Source: Variovorax paradoxus (GTDB taxonomy: Bacteria > Pseudomonadota > Gammaproteobacteria > Burkholderiales > Burkholderiaceae_C). Taken from it: a stretch of DNA of 64,000 bases. Numbering within the stretch: position 1 is the stretch's first letter; each line of letters starts with the position of its first letter. A program made the translations under genes and the position numbers. Location of the stretch: positions 1,238,001-1,302,000 of the forward strand of contig NZ_CP102931.1 of assembly GCF_024734665.1 (NCBI RefSeq), given 5' to 3'. The notes under the pieces were generated by a model. It did no database searches. It was given only the letters and a program-made list of their open reading frames with translations, and was not told the DNA's origin. Below are positions 33,037-42,373 of the stretch, piece by piece.

Positions 33037-35132
33037 ACGCGATGACAAACCTGATGCGTCTGCCGACGCGTCTGTTCTCCGGCTCGCAGTTCAAGGGGTT
33101 GGCCGGGCCGATTCTCATCATCCTCATCCTGAGCATGATGGTGCTGCCGCTGCCGCCCTTCCTGCTCGACCTGCTGTTCACCTTCAACATCGCCATGTCG
33201 GTGATGGTGCTGCTGGTGAGCATGTACACGATGAAGGCGCTGGACTTCGCGGCCTTCCCGGCCGTGCTGCTGTTCTCGACGCTGCTGCGCCTGTCGCTGA
33301 ACGTGGCGTCCACGCGCGTGGTGCTGATGCACGGCCACACCGGGCCCGATGCGGCGGGCAAGGTGATCGAGGCCTTCGGGCACTTTCTGGTCGGCGGCAA
33401 CTTCGCGGTGGGCGTGATGGTCTTCATCATCCTCGTGCTCATCAACTTCATGGTGATCACGAAGGGCGCGGGGCGCATTGCCGAGGTGGGTGCGCGCTTC
33501 ATGCTCGACGCGATGCCGGGCAAGCAGATGGCCATCGACGCCGACCTCAACGCCGGCCTGATCGGCGAAGACGTGGCCCGCAAGCGCCGCACCGAGGTTG
33601 CGCAAGAGGCCGACTTCTACGGCTCGATGGACGGCGCCAGCAAGTTCGTTCGCGGCGACGCGATCGCGGGCCTTCTCATCATGGTGATCAACATCATCGG
33701 CGGGCTGGTGGTCGGCATGCTGCAGCACGGGCTCGACTTTTCCACCGCCGGCAAGACCTACACGCTGCTGGCCATCGGCGACGGCCTGGTGGCGCAGATT
33801 CCGGCGCTCGTGATCTCCACTGCCGCCGGCGTGATCGTCTCGCGCGTGACCACCGACGAAGACGTGGGCAGCCAGCTCACGGGCCAGCTCTTTTCGAACC
33901 CGCAGGTGCTGTTTCTCACGGCCGGCATCGTCGGCCTGCTGGGCATGATCCCGGGCATGCCGAACCTGGCCTTCCTGCTGATCGCGGGCGGCCTGGTGTG
34001 GTTGGGCCGCCGGCTGGTGATGCGCAAGCCGCAGGAGGCCGCGCAGAAGGCAGCCGCCGCCGCGCAGGCCGCGAACCCCGCGCCCTCGGCCGAGATGGAA
34101 GAAGCGACGTGGGACGACGTTGCAATGGTCGACCCGCTGGGCATGCAGGTCGGCTACCGCCTCATTCCGCTGGTAGACCAGTCACAGCAGGGCGAGCTGC
34201 TGGGCCGCATCAAGAGCATCCGCAAGAAGATTGCGCAGGAGATCGGCTTCCTGGTGCCGGTGGTGCACATCCGCGACAACCTGGAGATCAAGCCCAACAC
34301 CTACGTCATCAGCTTGAAGGACGTGGAGATCGGTCGCGGCGAGGCCTTCCCGAACCAATGGATGGCCATCAACCCGGGACAGGTGACGGGCACGCTGCCC
34401 GGCACGCCCACGCGCGACCCGGCCTTTGGCCTGGCGGCGGTGTGGATCGACGCCAGCCTGCGGCAACAGGCGCAGGTGCAGGGCTACACAGTGGTCGATG
34501 CCTGCACGGTGATGGCCACGCACCTGAACCACCTGATCCAGACGCACGCAGCCGAACTGCTGGGCCGCCAGGAAGTGCAGCAGCTGCTCGACCAGATCGC
34601 CAAGACCGCACCCAAGCTCACGGAAGACCTGGTGCCCAAGGTGCTGTCGCTGAGCACGCTGCACAAGGTGCTGCAGAACCTGCTCGACGAAGAGGTGCCC
34701 ATCCGCGACATGCGCACCATCCTCGACGTGATGGCCGAGCACGCGCCGACCATCAAGGACCCGACCGAACTCACCACCCTCACGCGCCTGGCGCTGGGCC
34801 GCGCCATCACGCAGCAATTGTTCCCGGGCGACACCGAAATGCAGGTGATAGGCCTCGACGGCTCGCTCGACGGCGTGCTGCAGCAGGCCTTGACCAACAG
34901 CAGCGGCATCGAGCCGGGCATTGCCGACAACCTGCTGCGGCAGGCGCAGGCCGCGATCCTGCGCCAGGAGCAGATGGGCCTGGCGCCGGTGCTCGTGGTG
35001 CAGCACGCACTGCGCGTGCTGCTGTCCAGATTCCTGCGGCGCAGCCTGCCGCAGCTGAAGGTTCTTTCGCATGCGGAGATTCCTGACTCCCGCACCATCA
35101 AGATCACCACCGCCATCGGAGGACGAGGTTGA
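33033..35132 (+). CDS. flhA: Flagellar export gate protein FlhA
   Basis: 699-aa protein: eight N-terminal membrane helices and a large cytoplasmic ring domain. FHIPEP-family segments include LRLSLNVASTRVVLMHGHTG, LINFMVITKGAGRIAEVGAR, FMLDAMPGKQMAIDADLNAG and KRRTEVAQEADFYGSMDGAS. FlhA couples proton motive force to export and docks chaperones such as FliS and FliT. It overlaps flhB and flhF by 4 bp each. Confidence 0.97.
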   Translation: MNAMTNLMRLPTRLFSGSQFKGLAGPILIILILSMMVLPLPPFLLDLLFTFNIAMSVMVLLVSMYTMKALDFAAFPAVLLFSTLLRLSLNVASTRVVLMHGHTGPDAAGKVIEAFGHFLVGGNFAVGVMVFIILVLINFMVITKGAGRIAEVGARFMLDAMPGKQMAIDADLNAGLIGEDVARKRRTEVAQEADFYGSMDGASKFVRGDAIAGLLIMVINIIGGLVVGMLQHGLDFSTAGKTYTLLAIGDGLVAQIPALVISTAAGVIVSRVTTDEDVGSQLTGQLFSNPQVLFLTAGIVGLLGMIPGMPNLAFLLIAGGLVWLGRRLVMRKPQEAAQKAAAAAQAANPAPSAEMEEATWDDVAMVDPLGMQVGYRLIPLVDQSQQGELLGRIKSIRKKIAQEIGFLVPVVHIRDNLEIKPNTYVISLKDVEIGRGEAFPNQWMAINPGQVTGTLPGTPTRDPAFGLAAVWIDASLRQQAQVQGYTVVDACTVMATHLNHLIQTHAAELLGRQEVQQLLDQIAKTAPKLTEDLVPKVLSLSTLHKVLQNLLDEEVPIRDMRTILDVMAEHAPTIKDPTELTTLTRLALGRAITQQLFPGDTEMQVIGLDGSLDGVLQQALTNSSGIEPGIADNLLRQAQAAILRQEQMGLAPVLVVQHALRVLLSRFLRRSLPQLKVLSHAEIPDSRTIKITTAIGGRG

Positions 35133-37564
35133 ATTCCAAGCAGACCGACGTGCGCACCACCGCGCGCAAATTCGTCGCGGCCACCAGCCGCGAAGCCCTG
35201 AGGATGGTGAGGGAGGCGCTGGGCGCCGACGCCATCGTGCTGACGCATCGGCAGATGGCCGAGGGAGTGGAAATCGTCGCCATGGTCGAGGGCGAAGTGC
35301 AGGGGGTTTTGAAAGACACCGCACCTGCGCCTGCACCTGTGCCCGCGAAGTCCGTGGCAATCGCAGCGCCTGCCGCACCGGTTGCGCCTGCGATGCCGGC
35401 CCCGGTACCCGCACCCGCCGACAGCGTGCTCACCGAACTGCACTCCATGCGCGGAATGATCGAAGAGCAGCTCGCTAGCGTCGTGTGGAACGACAAGCAG
35501 CGCCGCGACCCGGTGCGCGGCCGCCTGCTGCGCACGCTGCTCGGCGCCGGCTTCAGCGCGGGCCTGTCGAAGGCCATGCTGGAGAAGATGCCCACCGGCC
35601 AGACATACGCCGAAGGCATGGCTTACGTGCGTTCGGAGCTGATCCGCGCCGTGCCTGTTCATGAAGATGAAGACGCGCTGTTCGCGCAAGGCGGCGTGTA
35701 TGCCCTGATGGGCCCGACCGGCGTCGGCAAGACCACCACCACCGCCAAGCTCGCCGCGCGCTGCGTGATGCGCTTCGGCGCCGACAAGCTCGCGCTGGTG
35801 ACCACAGACAGCTACCGCATCGGCGCGTACGAGCAGCTGCGCATCTACGGCCAGATTCTCAACGTGCCGGTGTACGCCGTGAAGGATGCGGCCGACCTGC
35901 ACCTGGTGCTGCAGGACCTGCGCGACAAGCACATGGTGCTGATCGACACCGTCGGCATGAGCCAGCGCGACCGCGCCGTGTCGGAACAGATCGCGATGCT
36001 CGGCCAGAGCCAGCGGCCCGTGAAGCGGCTGCTGCTGCTCAACGCCACCAGCCACGGCGACACGCTCAACGAGGTGGTGCACGCCTACCGCCACGGCAAC
36101 GAGCTCACCGGCTGCATCTTCACCAAGGTCGACGAGGCCACGCATCCGGGCGCGCTGATCGACACCGTGATCCGTCACCGCCTGCCGGTGCACTACATCT
36201 CCAGCGGCCAGAAGGTGCCCGAGAACCTGATGCAGGCCGATCGCGCGCAGCTGGTGGACAGCGTGTTCCAGCCGCGCCAGCACAGCCCGCTGTTCGTGCC
36301 TGCGGAAAGCGATCTGCACGAAGAGCCGGCAAGCGCAGGCCCCTCGGCGCAAGTGGTGCAGGCGCAGGGCGAGACCGACCGCCTGCGGCTGAAGTACCAG
36401 AACCTGATTCGCGCCATGGCGCACGACGCGCAAGAGCTCGCCACCACCGCGAGCGCGCTGGCCGGCGCGCAGATCGGCTTCGAGCGTTCGCGCGCACTCT
36501 GGCGCCAGGCCGGCGACGAAGGCTCCGGCCAGAAGGCCGTGCTGCACGACCTGATGGTGCACGCACGCAGCGAAGTGGCGGCTGGCTGCGAGACCCATGT
36601 GCTCGCGCTGTGCGGGCAGGTCGGGCTGCGCTCGAACGAAGGCGGCGATGCTTATGAATGCCATGGCAGCCTGCTGCTGTCGGACCGCACGGGCCTGCCG
36701 CTGGCCGCGCCGAACCAGTGGCTGTCGACCGCCGCCACCCGCGGCATGAAAGACGCCGCGCGCAAGCCCGGTGCACGCCAGGTGCCGTGGCTGCGCCTGC
36801 AAGACTTAGGTCACAAGCCGCTGGTGCATCTGTTGACGAGATTGCCCGGCATCGAGGCCATGGTGCAGTGGCAGGCCGCGGGCCAGCGCTGGCTGGCGCG
36901 CGCGCCGGGCTCCACCGCGGTGATCGACGTGCGCACCGGCGCACCCGACACGCTCGCGCGCATGGACTTCGAATTCGGCGGGGGGCGGCCCGTGCGCTTT
37001 CGCGGCAAGGCCGCGCTGCGCAGCGAGGCGCATGCCGATGTGGTGCTGCGCTTCAACGCGGCCGCCATGGCGGCGGGCATCGGGCGCGATGCGATGCCCG
37101 CGCTGCGCTGCGTCGCCACGCGGGTGGTCGATGCGCGCACCGGCAACGTGCTGGCGCAGGGCCATGCATTGACCAACATCGGCGCGGACGTTTCCACGCA
37201 GCAGCTCGCGCAATGGCTGGGCTGGGCCAGCGACGCCGAGCCCTGCTTCCGACTGCTGCGCGACGGTGTGCAGATGGTCGGCGGCATCGGCGAGCTGGGC
37301 GATCCGGACATCATGAAGCGGCTGCTGATCGCCGGCCAGATGACCACCACCGTTTGGCGCCTGCTGCAGGCCGAGGGCGAGTGGGCCGACCGCGCGCGCG
37401 CGCTGCTGGGCCAGCTCACGGGGCGCCCGGCGCGCAACGGACGGGCCATGAGCGGCAGTGCGCTGTATGCGGGCGTGGGCAAGCTCTTTCTGCTGCTGGA
37501 GGCGCTGGGCACCGAGTCGACCGCTCCCACGCAGGCGCCGCGTGCGCTGGAGAAGCTGGGTTGA
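35129..37564 (+). CDS. flhF: Flagellar SRP-like GTPase FlhF with long C-terminal extension
   Basis: 811 aa from TTG 35129 (GGAGGACGAGG ribosome site, overlapping the flhA stop). The N-terminal part (about 1-185) has TTARKFVAATSREALRMVRE and an Ala/Pro linker. The NG GTPase domain (about 190-380) has the P-loop GPTGVGKTTTTAKLAA, TTDSYRIGAYEQLRIYGQIL, DTVG and FTKVDEA. FlhF sets flagellar position and number. Residues about 385-811 have no counterpart in typical FlhF (usually about 400-500 aa). This roughly 425-residue region contains several Trp/Cys-containing segments and is not recognised as any family by eye. It is followed by flhG after 10 bp. Confidence 0.9.
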   Translation: MNSKQTDVRTTARKFVAATSREALRMVREALGADAIVLTHRQMAEGVEIVAMVEGEVQGVLKDTAPAPAPVPAKSVAIAAPAAPVAPAMPAPVPAPADSVLTELHSMRGMIEEQLASVVWNDKQRRDPVRGRLLRTLLGAGFSAGLSKAMLEKMPTGQTYAEGMAYVRSELIRAVPVHEDEDALFAQGGVYALMGPTGVGKTTTTAKLAARCVMRFGADKLALVTTDSYRIGAYEQLRIYGQILNVPVYAVKDAADLHLVLQDLRDKHMVLIDTVGMSQRDRAVSEQIAMLGQSQRPVKRLLLLNATSHGDTLNEVVHAYRHGNELTGCIFTKVDEATHPGALIDTVIRHRLPVHYISSGQKVPENLMQADRAQLVDSVFQPRQHSPLFVPAESDLHEEPASAGPSAQVVQAQGETDRLRLKYQNLIRAMAHDAQELATTASALAGAQIGFERSRALWRQAGDEGSGQKAVLHDLMVHARSEVAAGCETHVLALCGQVGLRSNEGGDAYECHGSLLLSDRTGLPLAAPNQWLSTAATRGMKDAARKPGARQVPWLRLQDLGHKPLVHLLTRLPGIEAMVQWQAAGQRWLARAPGSTAVIDVRTGAPDTLARMDFEFGGGRPVRFRGKAALRSEAHADVVLRFNAAAMAAGIGRDAMPALRCVATRVVDARTGNVLAQGHALTNIGADVSTQQLAQWLGWASDAEPCFRLLRDGVQMVGGIGELGDPDIMKRLLIAGQMTTTVWRLLQAEGEWADRARALLGQLTGRPARNGRAMSGSALYAGVGKLFLLLEALGTESTAPTQAPRALEKLG

Positions 37565-37574
37565 GGGAGCAGGA

Positions 37575-38381
37575 ATGAACAAGCTGGTTGCCGATCAGGC
37601 CGACGGACTGCGGCGCATGCTCGCACCGACGCATGCGCGCGTGGTGGCCGTCGCCGGCCTGGGGCAGGGCGCGGGGAGTACCACGGCCGCGATGAATCTC
37701 GGTGTGGCACTGACCCTGCAGGGGCGCAACGTGCTGCTGCTGGACGAGCACTGCCCGACTGTGGGTTCGGCCTGCGAGGTGTGGGACATCGATCCGCTGG
37801 GGAACCTGGCCGATGTAGCAAGCCAGCGCCTGACGCTGGATGGTGCAGAGGTCAAGGCAGCCTGCGGCGTGCACGTGCTACCCGCGCCGCACGGCGCGGT
37901 GAATGGTGCGGATGGCGAAATCGACCCGCGCAAGTTCTGGCACGACGGCGTCGTCATCGTCGATGCGGCTTTCGACGCCGAAGGCCGGCTGTCGGCGCTC
38001 GCGCAGGGCGCGGACGACCTGCTGCTGGTGCTGCAGCCGCACCCCGCGTCGATCACCGCGGCCTATGCGGGCATCAAGCGGCTGCACCATGCGCACGGCC
38101 TCAAGCAAATGCGCTTCCTGGTCAACGGCGCGGCCGACGCGGTGGCTGCGCGCCAGATCATGAGCAACCTCGCGCATGCCGCCAGCCGCTATCTCGCGCT
38201 GTTGCTGCAGCCCGCGGGCTGGGTGCGCTTCGACCCGCTCGTTGCCGACGCGTGGCGCCTGAAGAAGACCATCGTCGAGGCCTTTCCCGCGAGCCATGCC
38301 GCCGTCGACTTCCGGCGCATTGCCGGCGAGATGGACCGCTGGCCGTGGCGTACGGCCGAGCCGCTGCAGGCCGTGGCCTGA
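37575..38381 (+). CDS. flhG: FlhG/FleN-like MinD-family protein with degenerate P-loop
   Basis: 268-aa protein from ATG 37575 after GGGAGCAGGA. Its place between flhF and fliA and its N-terminal DQADGLRRML motif (the FlhF-stimulating DQAxxLR motif) identify FlhG/FleN, the MinD-like partner that limits flagellar number. The Walker A region, however, reads GLGQGAGSTTAAMNLG: both the signature Lys and the GK[S/T] Lys are missing. The switch II region reads VIVDAAFD rather than the usual aspartate-Thr/Gly pattern. ATP hydrolysis is therefore doubtful, while FlhF regulation through the N-terminal motif may remain. Confidence 0.85.
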   Translation: MNKLVADQADGLRRMLAPTHARVVAVAGLGQGAGSTTAAMNLGVALTLQGRNVLLLDEHCPTVGSACEVWDIDPLGNLADVASQRLTLDGAEVKAACGVHVLPAPHGAVNGADGEIDPRKFWHDGVVIVDAAFDAEGRLSALAQGADDLLLVLQPHPASITAAYAGIKRLHHAHGLKQMRFLVNGAADAVAARQIMSNLAHAASRYLALLLQPAGWVRFDPLVADAWRLKKTIVEAFPASHAAVDFRRIAGEMDRWPWRTAEPLQAVA

Positions 38382-38415
38382 GCCCGCCGACCCGGACAAC
38401 CCAAGAAGGACGGCC

Positions 38416-39150
38416 GTGTACACCGCACAGGGAACCATCGAAAAATCACATCTGCTGGCACAGCACCAGCCGCTGGTGCGCCGCATCGCGCTGCAGATGA
38501 TGGCCAAGCTGCCGGCCAGCGTGGAGCTGGACGACCTGATCCAGGCCGGCATGCTGGGCCTGCTGGACGCCTCCAGCCGCTACCAGGACAACCGCGGCGC
38601 GCAGTTCGAGACCTTCGTCAGCCAGCGCATCCGCGGCGCCATGCTCGACGAGCTGCGCGCCAGCGACTGGGGCTCGCGCGGCCTGCGCCAGTCGGCGCGC
38701 GGCGTCGAGAAGGCGATCCAGGCGCTGGGCCACAAGCTCGGGCGCTCTCCCACCGAAGGGGAGATCGCCAAGGAGCTGAAGATGGACCTGGAGGCGTATC
38801 AGTCGTTGCTGCAGGAGATCCAGGGCTGCCAGCTGGTGTATGTCGAAGATTTCTCCAAAGACGACTCGGACAGCCCGTTTCTCGACAGCCATTCGCAGGA
38901 CGCGCGCAAGGACCGGCGCGGCAGCGACGATCCGCTGGAGCAGCTGCTGGAAAGCGGCTTCCGGCACCAGCTGGTGGACGCCATCGGTGCGCTGCCGGAG
39001 CGCGACCAGCTGCTGCTGAACCTCTACTACGAGGAAGAGCTGAACCTGCGCGAGATCGGCGCGATCCTGGAGGTGAGCCAGTCGCGGGTGTGCCAGCTGC
39101 ACAGCCAGGCGATCAGCAGGCTGCGGGCGAAGCTGAAGGACGTGCTCTAG
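38416..39150 (+). CDS. fliA: RNA polymerase sigma-28 factor FliA
   Basis: 244 aa from GTG 38416 with a strong AGAAGGA site. Sigma region 2 (HQPLVRRIALQMMAKLPASV, DDLIQAGMLGLLDASSRYQ, FETFVSQRIRGAMLDELRAS), region 3 (GHKLGRSPTEGEIAKEL) and region 4 HTH (LPERDQLLLNLYYEEELNLR, EIGAILEVSQSRVCQLHSQA). It transcribes late flagellar genes, including fliC through the box at 15212. FlgM, its anti-sigma factor, is not in the window. Confidence 0.97.
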   Translation: MYTAQGTIEKSHLLAQHQPLVRRIALQMMAKLPASVELDDLIQAGMLGLLDASSRYQDNRGAQFETFVSQRIRGAMLDELRASDWGSRGLRQSARGVEKAIQALGHKLGRSPTEGEIAKELKMDLEAYQSLLQEIQGCQLVYVEDFSKDDSDSPFLDSHSQDARKDRRGSDDPLEQLLESGFRHQLVDAIGALPERDQLLLNLYYEEELNLREIGAILEVSQSRVCQLHSQAISRLRAKLKDVL

Positions 39151-39180
39151 CGGGCTCCGGGGCCGGGGCTGCCGCCTGAA

Positions 39181-39837
39181 TCAGAAAGTCGCATCGAGCA
39201 CCTGCGAGGGGATGAGGCCGTTGAGCGTCACATTGTTCGTGAGTGGATCGAACAGTTGCGGTTGCAGAACGTACTTCCAGGCGCCGTTCCTGTAGTACAG
39301 GAAGTTGAAGGCGTTCGGCAGCGGAATATGCTGGTTGGCGTGACCGTAGTCGTCGAAGCCGATGTACGAGATCACTTCCTGCCCTTGCGCCTGGATCATC
39401 TGATTGATGTTGGCTTGCCCGGGGTGCTGGTGGTGATACACCCTGATCAGATGCGCACCGAGCGGCGAGTTCGTCACCATCAGGGCGCAGCCATTCATGG
39501 CGGCGGTGAAGACGAACCTGTGCTGCGGGTTGTGTCGAGGTACGTCGACGAATCCGGGCATCACATTGCCCTGGATGAAAGGACACCAATACGCCGAGTT
39601 CGGCTGATCCTGATGGAGGACATTTCCCACCGGCCTCAAGGTGACCTGCAGGGCTTGCGCGGTGCCCTGCAGATCGAACGAGCCCATCTTGGCCGTGTTG
39701 AGTACCAGGACCTGCATGACGAAAGCGGGATTCTGCTGCGCCTGCGCGTTCTGCATGAACCACGAAACGCCGTTGATCGCGCGAAGCTGCGCGTACGCAA
39801 CGGGATCGGCTCGGAAGAGTTGGTTGTGTCCGTTCAC
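39181..39837 (-). CDS. Hypothetical protein, unknown family
   Basis: 218 aa from GTG 39837; not recognised. It has no signal peptide or membrane helix. Composition is Asn/Gln/His/Tyr-rich for this genome, and two sampled 60-base lines are 60-62% GC against 72% in a sampled line of fliA, which hints at acquisition. The central segment FTAAMNGCALMVT followed by RVYHHQHP places a Cys about 18 residues before a His pair; the spacing and setting faintly recall thiol deamidase folds (CNF1/BLF1/CheD class), but this is speculation. It is convergent with fliA (30-bp gap) and divergent from the GH15 gene, with no operon partner. Confidence 0.6.
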   Translation of the reverse strand: MNGHNQLFRADPVAYAQLRAINGVSWFMQNAQAQQNPAFVMQVLVLNTAKMGSFDLQGTAQALQVTLRPVGNVLHQDQPNSAYWCPFIQGNVMPGFVDVPRHNPQHRFVFTAAMNGCALMVTNSPLGAHLIRVYHHQHPGQANINQMIQAQGQEVISYIGFDDYGHANQHIPLPNAFNFLYYRNGAWKYVLQPQLFDPLTNNVTLNGLIPSQVLDATF

Positions 39838-40102
39838 GTGTGATGTCTATTTGCGTTGGAATGGGAGGGGCAAAGTAGAGCGCTGCACCATGGGGCCCAA
39901 GCGGCGACCTGTGCCGTTTCATCTTCACGAGCCTCTTGTCATTTCGTGCGCGGCTGATGGTAGGAGCGCGACGGTGCGAAGGCCATCCCCAGGAACAAGT
40001 AGATGGGTGCCTTATTTGTCATGCGCCATTAGGCGTTGTCCGTCAGCAATCCGCGCCCGCCGCTGGCGTGCCACGCCCGCGCGCACGGCAAAGCTCGGCC
40101 TC

Positions 40103-42022
40103 TTGCCAAAGACTCCCAAGCAACCCTCCTCACGGCTCCACGCCGACCGTCCGAACCGCCCCATTGGCGACTACGCGCTCATCGGCTCGACCCACAGCGC
40201 GGCCCTGGTGCATTGCGGTGGCGATATCGAGTGGCTGTGCCTGCCGCGCTTCGATTCGGCCGCGATGTTCGCCAGCCTGCTCGGCGACGAGCGCAACGGG
40301 CATTGGACGATGCGTGCCAAAGACCGCAAGGCGCGCGTCACGCGTCGCTACCTGCCCGGCACCGTTGTGCTCGAAACCACGATTCGCACGGCCAAGGGGA
40401 CGGCCATCGTCACCGACTTCATGCCCCGACCCGCGCTCGACGGCACGCACGAGGTCGTGCGCATCGTGCAGGGCGTGCGCGGCATGGTCGCCATGCACAC
40501 CGAGTTCCGTATCCGCTTCAATTACGGCGAGTGGTGCCCCTGGATGGAGCGGCGCGACGGCGCGGTGTTTGCCACGGCCGGGCCGGACTCGGTGCGCATC
40601 AGTTCTGGCGTGCCGCTGACCAACGAGAACTTCGCGAGCTTTGCCGACTTCACCGTGTCCGCGGGGCAGGCCATCGCGTTCAGCCTCGACTGGTTTCCCT
40701 CGCACCTGAAGCCGCCGGTGACGCGCGACGCCAGTGCGCTGCTGGCGCGCACCGTCGCCGAATGGAGCGCGTGGACCGGCCGCTGCGGCTACGACGGCGA
40801 GTTTCGCGAGCCGGTGATGCGCTCGCTGCTCACGCTCAAGGCGCTCACCTACGAGCCCACCGGCGGCATCGTCGCCGCGCCGAGCACCTCGCTGCCCGAA
40901 CTGCCGGGCGGCGAGCGCAACTGGGACTACCGCTTCTGCTGGCTGCGCGATGCGGCGCTCACGCTCTACGCGCTGATCGGTTCGGGCTATGTAGAAGAAG
41001 CCAGCGCCTGGCGCTGGTGGCTGATGCGCGCGGTGGGGGGCTCGCCCGAAGAGCTGCAGGTGATGTACGGCCTGCACGGCGAACGCTCGCTCACTGAACT
41101 CGAACTCGGCTGGCTGCCGGGCTACGAAGACAGCCGCCCGGTGCGCATCGGCAACGGTGCGCACGGGCAGCGGCAGCTCGATGTGTACGGCTCGGTCATC
41201 GCGGCCTTTCATGCGGCGCGCAAGGCCGGGCTCGCGGACATGGAAAAGGTGTGGCCGCTGGAGCGCGCAATCGCAAAGCAGCTGATGACGCTGTGGAAGG
41301 AGCCCGACTGCAGCCTGTGGGAAGTGCGCGGCGAGCCGCGCCACTTCGTGCATTCCAAGATCATGTGCTGGCTGGCCTTCGACCGGATGATCGCGAGCGC
41401 CACGGAGTACGGGCTCGAAGGCCCCGTCGAGCGCTGGCGCGAGGTGCGCGACGAGATCCACGCCGAGGTCTGCGCCCGCGGCTACGACGCCGCGAGCAAT
41501 TCATTCGTGCAGTACTACGGCGCCGACACGGTGGATGCGGCGCTGCTGTGGATGCCGCTGATCGGCTTTCTGTCGATTCATGACGCGCGGGTGCAGGGCA
41601 CCATCGCGCGCATCGAGAAGGAACTGATCTTCAACGGGCTGGTGTACCGCTATCGCACCGAGAAAGGCGTGGACGGCCTCGAAGGCGGGGAGGGCGCGTT
41701 TCTCGCGTGCAGCTTCTGGCTGTCGAACGTGTACGTGGCCATGGGCAAGCTGCGCAAGGCGCGGGCGCTGTTCAAGCGCCTGCTGGCGCTGGGCAACGAC
41801 CTGGGCCTGTTCGCGGAGGAATACGACCCGGTGGCGCAGCGGCAGCTCGGCAATTTTCCGCAGGCGTTTTCGCACATCGGGCTGATCAACAGCGCGCATG
41901 CGCTGGTGTCGGCGGCCGGTGGCGTGTGGGAGCTGGCGGACCTCGATGGCAAGGCGCTGTCGAAGAAGACGGCAAGAAAGACGCCGCTCAGGCGGCCGGC
42001 AGCGCGAACTCCTCGGCGCTGA
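40103..42022 (+). CDS. Glycoside hydrolase family 15 (glucoamylase/trehalase-type)
   Basis: About 639 aa. The conserved part starts RPIGDYALIGSTHSAALVHC with the N-terminal GH15 domain, then the (alpha/alpha)6 barrel: AAPSTSLPELPGGERNWDYR, FCWLRDAALTLYALIG, LWEVRGEPRHFVHSKIMCW (Glu of WEVRG is the probable general acid) and LFAEEYDP near the end (probable base). Bacterial members hydrolyse alpha-glucans or trehalose; the substrate is not predictable. No signal peptide, so cytoplasmic. No ATG lies near the expected start: TTG 40103 is used provisionally. The 265 bp upstream (39838-40102) shows no other gene. Its 3' end overlaps the convergent small gene by 35 bp. Confidence 0.85.
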   Translation: MPKTPKQPSSRLHADRPNRPIGDYALIGSTHSAALVHCGGDIEWLCLPRFDSAAMFASLLGDERNGHWTMRAKDRKARVTRRYLPGTVVLETTIRTAKGTAIVTDFMPRPALDGTHEVVRIVQGVRGMVAMHTEFRIRFNYGEWCPWMERRDGAVFATAGPDSVRISSGVPLTNENFASFADFTVSAGQAIAFSLDWFPSHLKPPVTRDASALLARTVAEWSAWTGRCGYDGEFREPVMRSLLTLKALTYEPTGGIVAAPSTSLPELPGGERNWDYRFCWLRDAALTLYALIGSGYVEEASAWRWWLMRAVGGSPEELQVMYGLHGERSLTELELGWLPGYEDSRPVRIGNGAHGQRQLDVYGSVIAAFHAARKAGLADMEKVWPLERAIAKQLMTLWKEPDCSLWEVRGEPRHFVHSKIMCWLAFDRMIASATEYGLEGPVERWREVRDEIHAEVCARGYDAASNSFVQYYGADTVDAALLWMPLIGFLSIHDARVQGTIARIEKELIFNGLVYRYRTEKGVDGLEGGEGAFLACSFWLSNVYVAMGKLRKARALFKRLLALGNDLGLFAEEYDPVAQRQLGNFPQAFSHIGLINSAHALVSAAGGVWELADLDGKALSKKTARKTPLRRPAARTPRR

Positions 42023-42326
42023 ACACCGTGTGGAAGACCGTGCCGTCGAACATCTCGAACAGCTTCTTCGAGACCTCGCGGCTTTCATGGCGAACGGGTG
42101 AGTCGAGTGCGCGGGCGATGTCCTCGCGACTCGCATAGCGGATCGACAGCACCATCGCCAGTTCGGGGTCGCTCACATCGCTTTCGAGCTGGCGCAGCAC
42201 GCGCACTTCGAGCGCGCCGGGGAAACGGGTCCACAGCGGCACGAGTTTTTCGTGCATGTGGCGGTCGAAGGCTTCTTCCATGCCGGCCTTGACCCGGCCC
42301 CTGAAAAACGCGCAGCGGATGAACAT
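41988..42326 (-). CDS. Small ABM/EthD-like (dimeric alpha-beta barrel) protein
   Basis: 112-aa protein starting MFIRCAFFRGRVKAGMEEAF at ATG 42326 with an AAGAGA leader. The pattern of HMHEKLVPLWTRFPGALEVR and PELAMVLSIRYASREDIARA suggests a ferredoxin-like dimeric alpha/beta-barrel fold seen in ABM, EthD or stress-responsive Dabb proteins. Function unknown; as the last gene of the minus-strand sugar-acid operon, 47 bp after the dehydrogenase, it may be an isomerase-like accessory or a detoxification protein. Its end overlaps the GH15 gene. Confidence 0.65.
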   Translation of the reverse strand: MFIRCAFFRGRVKAGMEEAFDRHMHEKLVPLWTRFPGALEVRVLRQLESDVSDPELAMVLSIRYASREDIARALDSPVRHESREVSKKLFEMFDGTVFHTVFSAEEFALPAA

Positions 42327-42373
42327 GGTGTCTCTTCTTTCCTGGGTGAAAGCCGTGTGTGGCGGGAGGCGCT

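Noticed and set aside
39151..39180. Terminator after fliA
   Set aside because: Only 30 bp of G/C-rich DNA with no clear dyad or T-tract.
39641..40102. Upstream extension of the GH15 reading frame
   Set aside because: The translated extension is Cys/Arg/Ser-rich, overlaps the orphan gene on the other strand and has no GH15 similarity.
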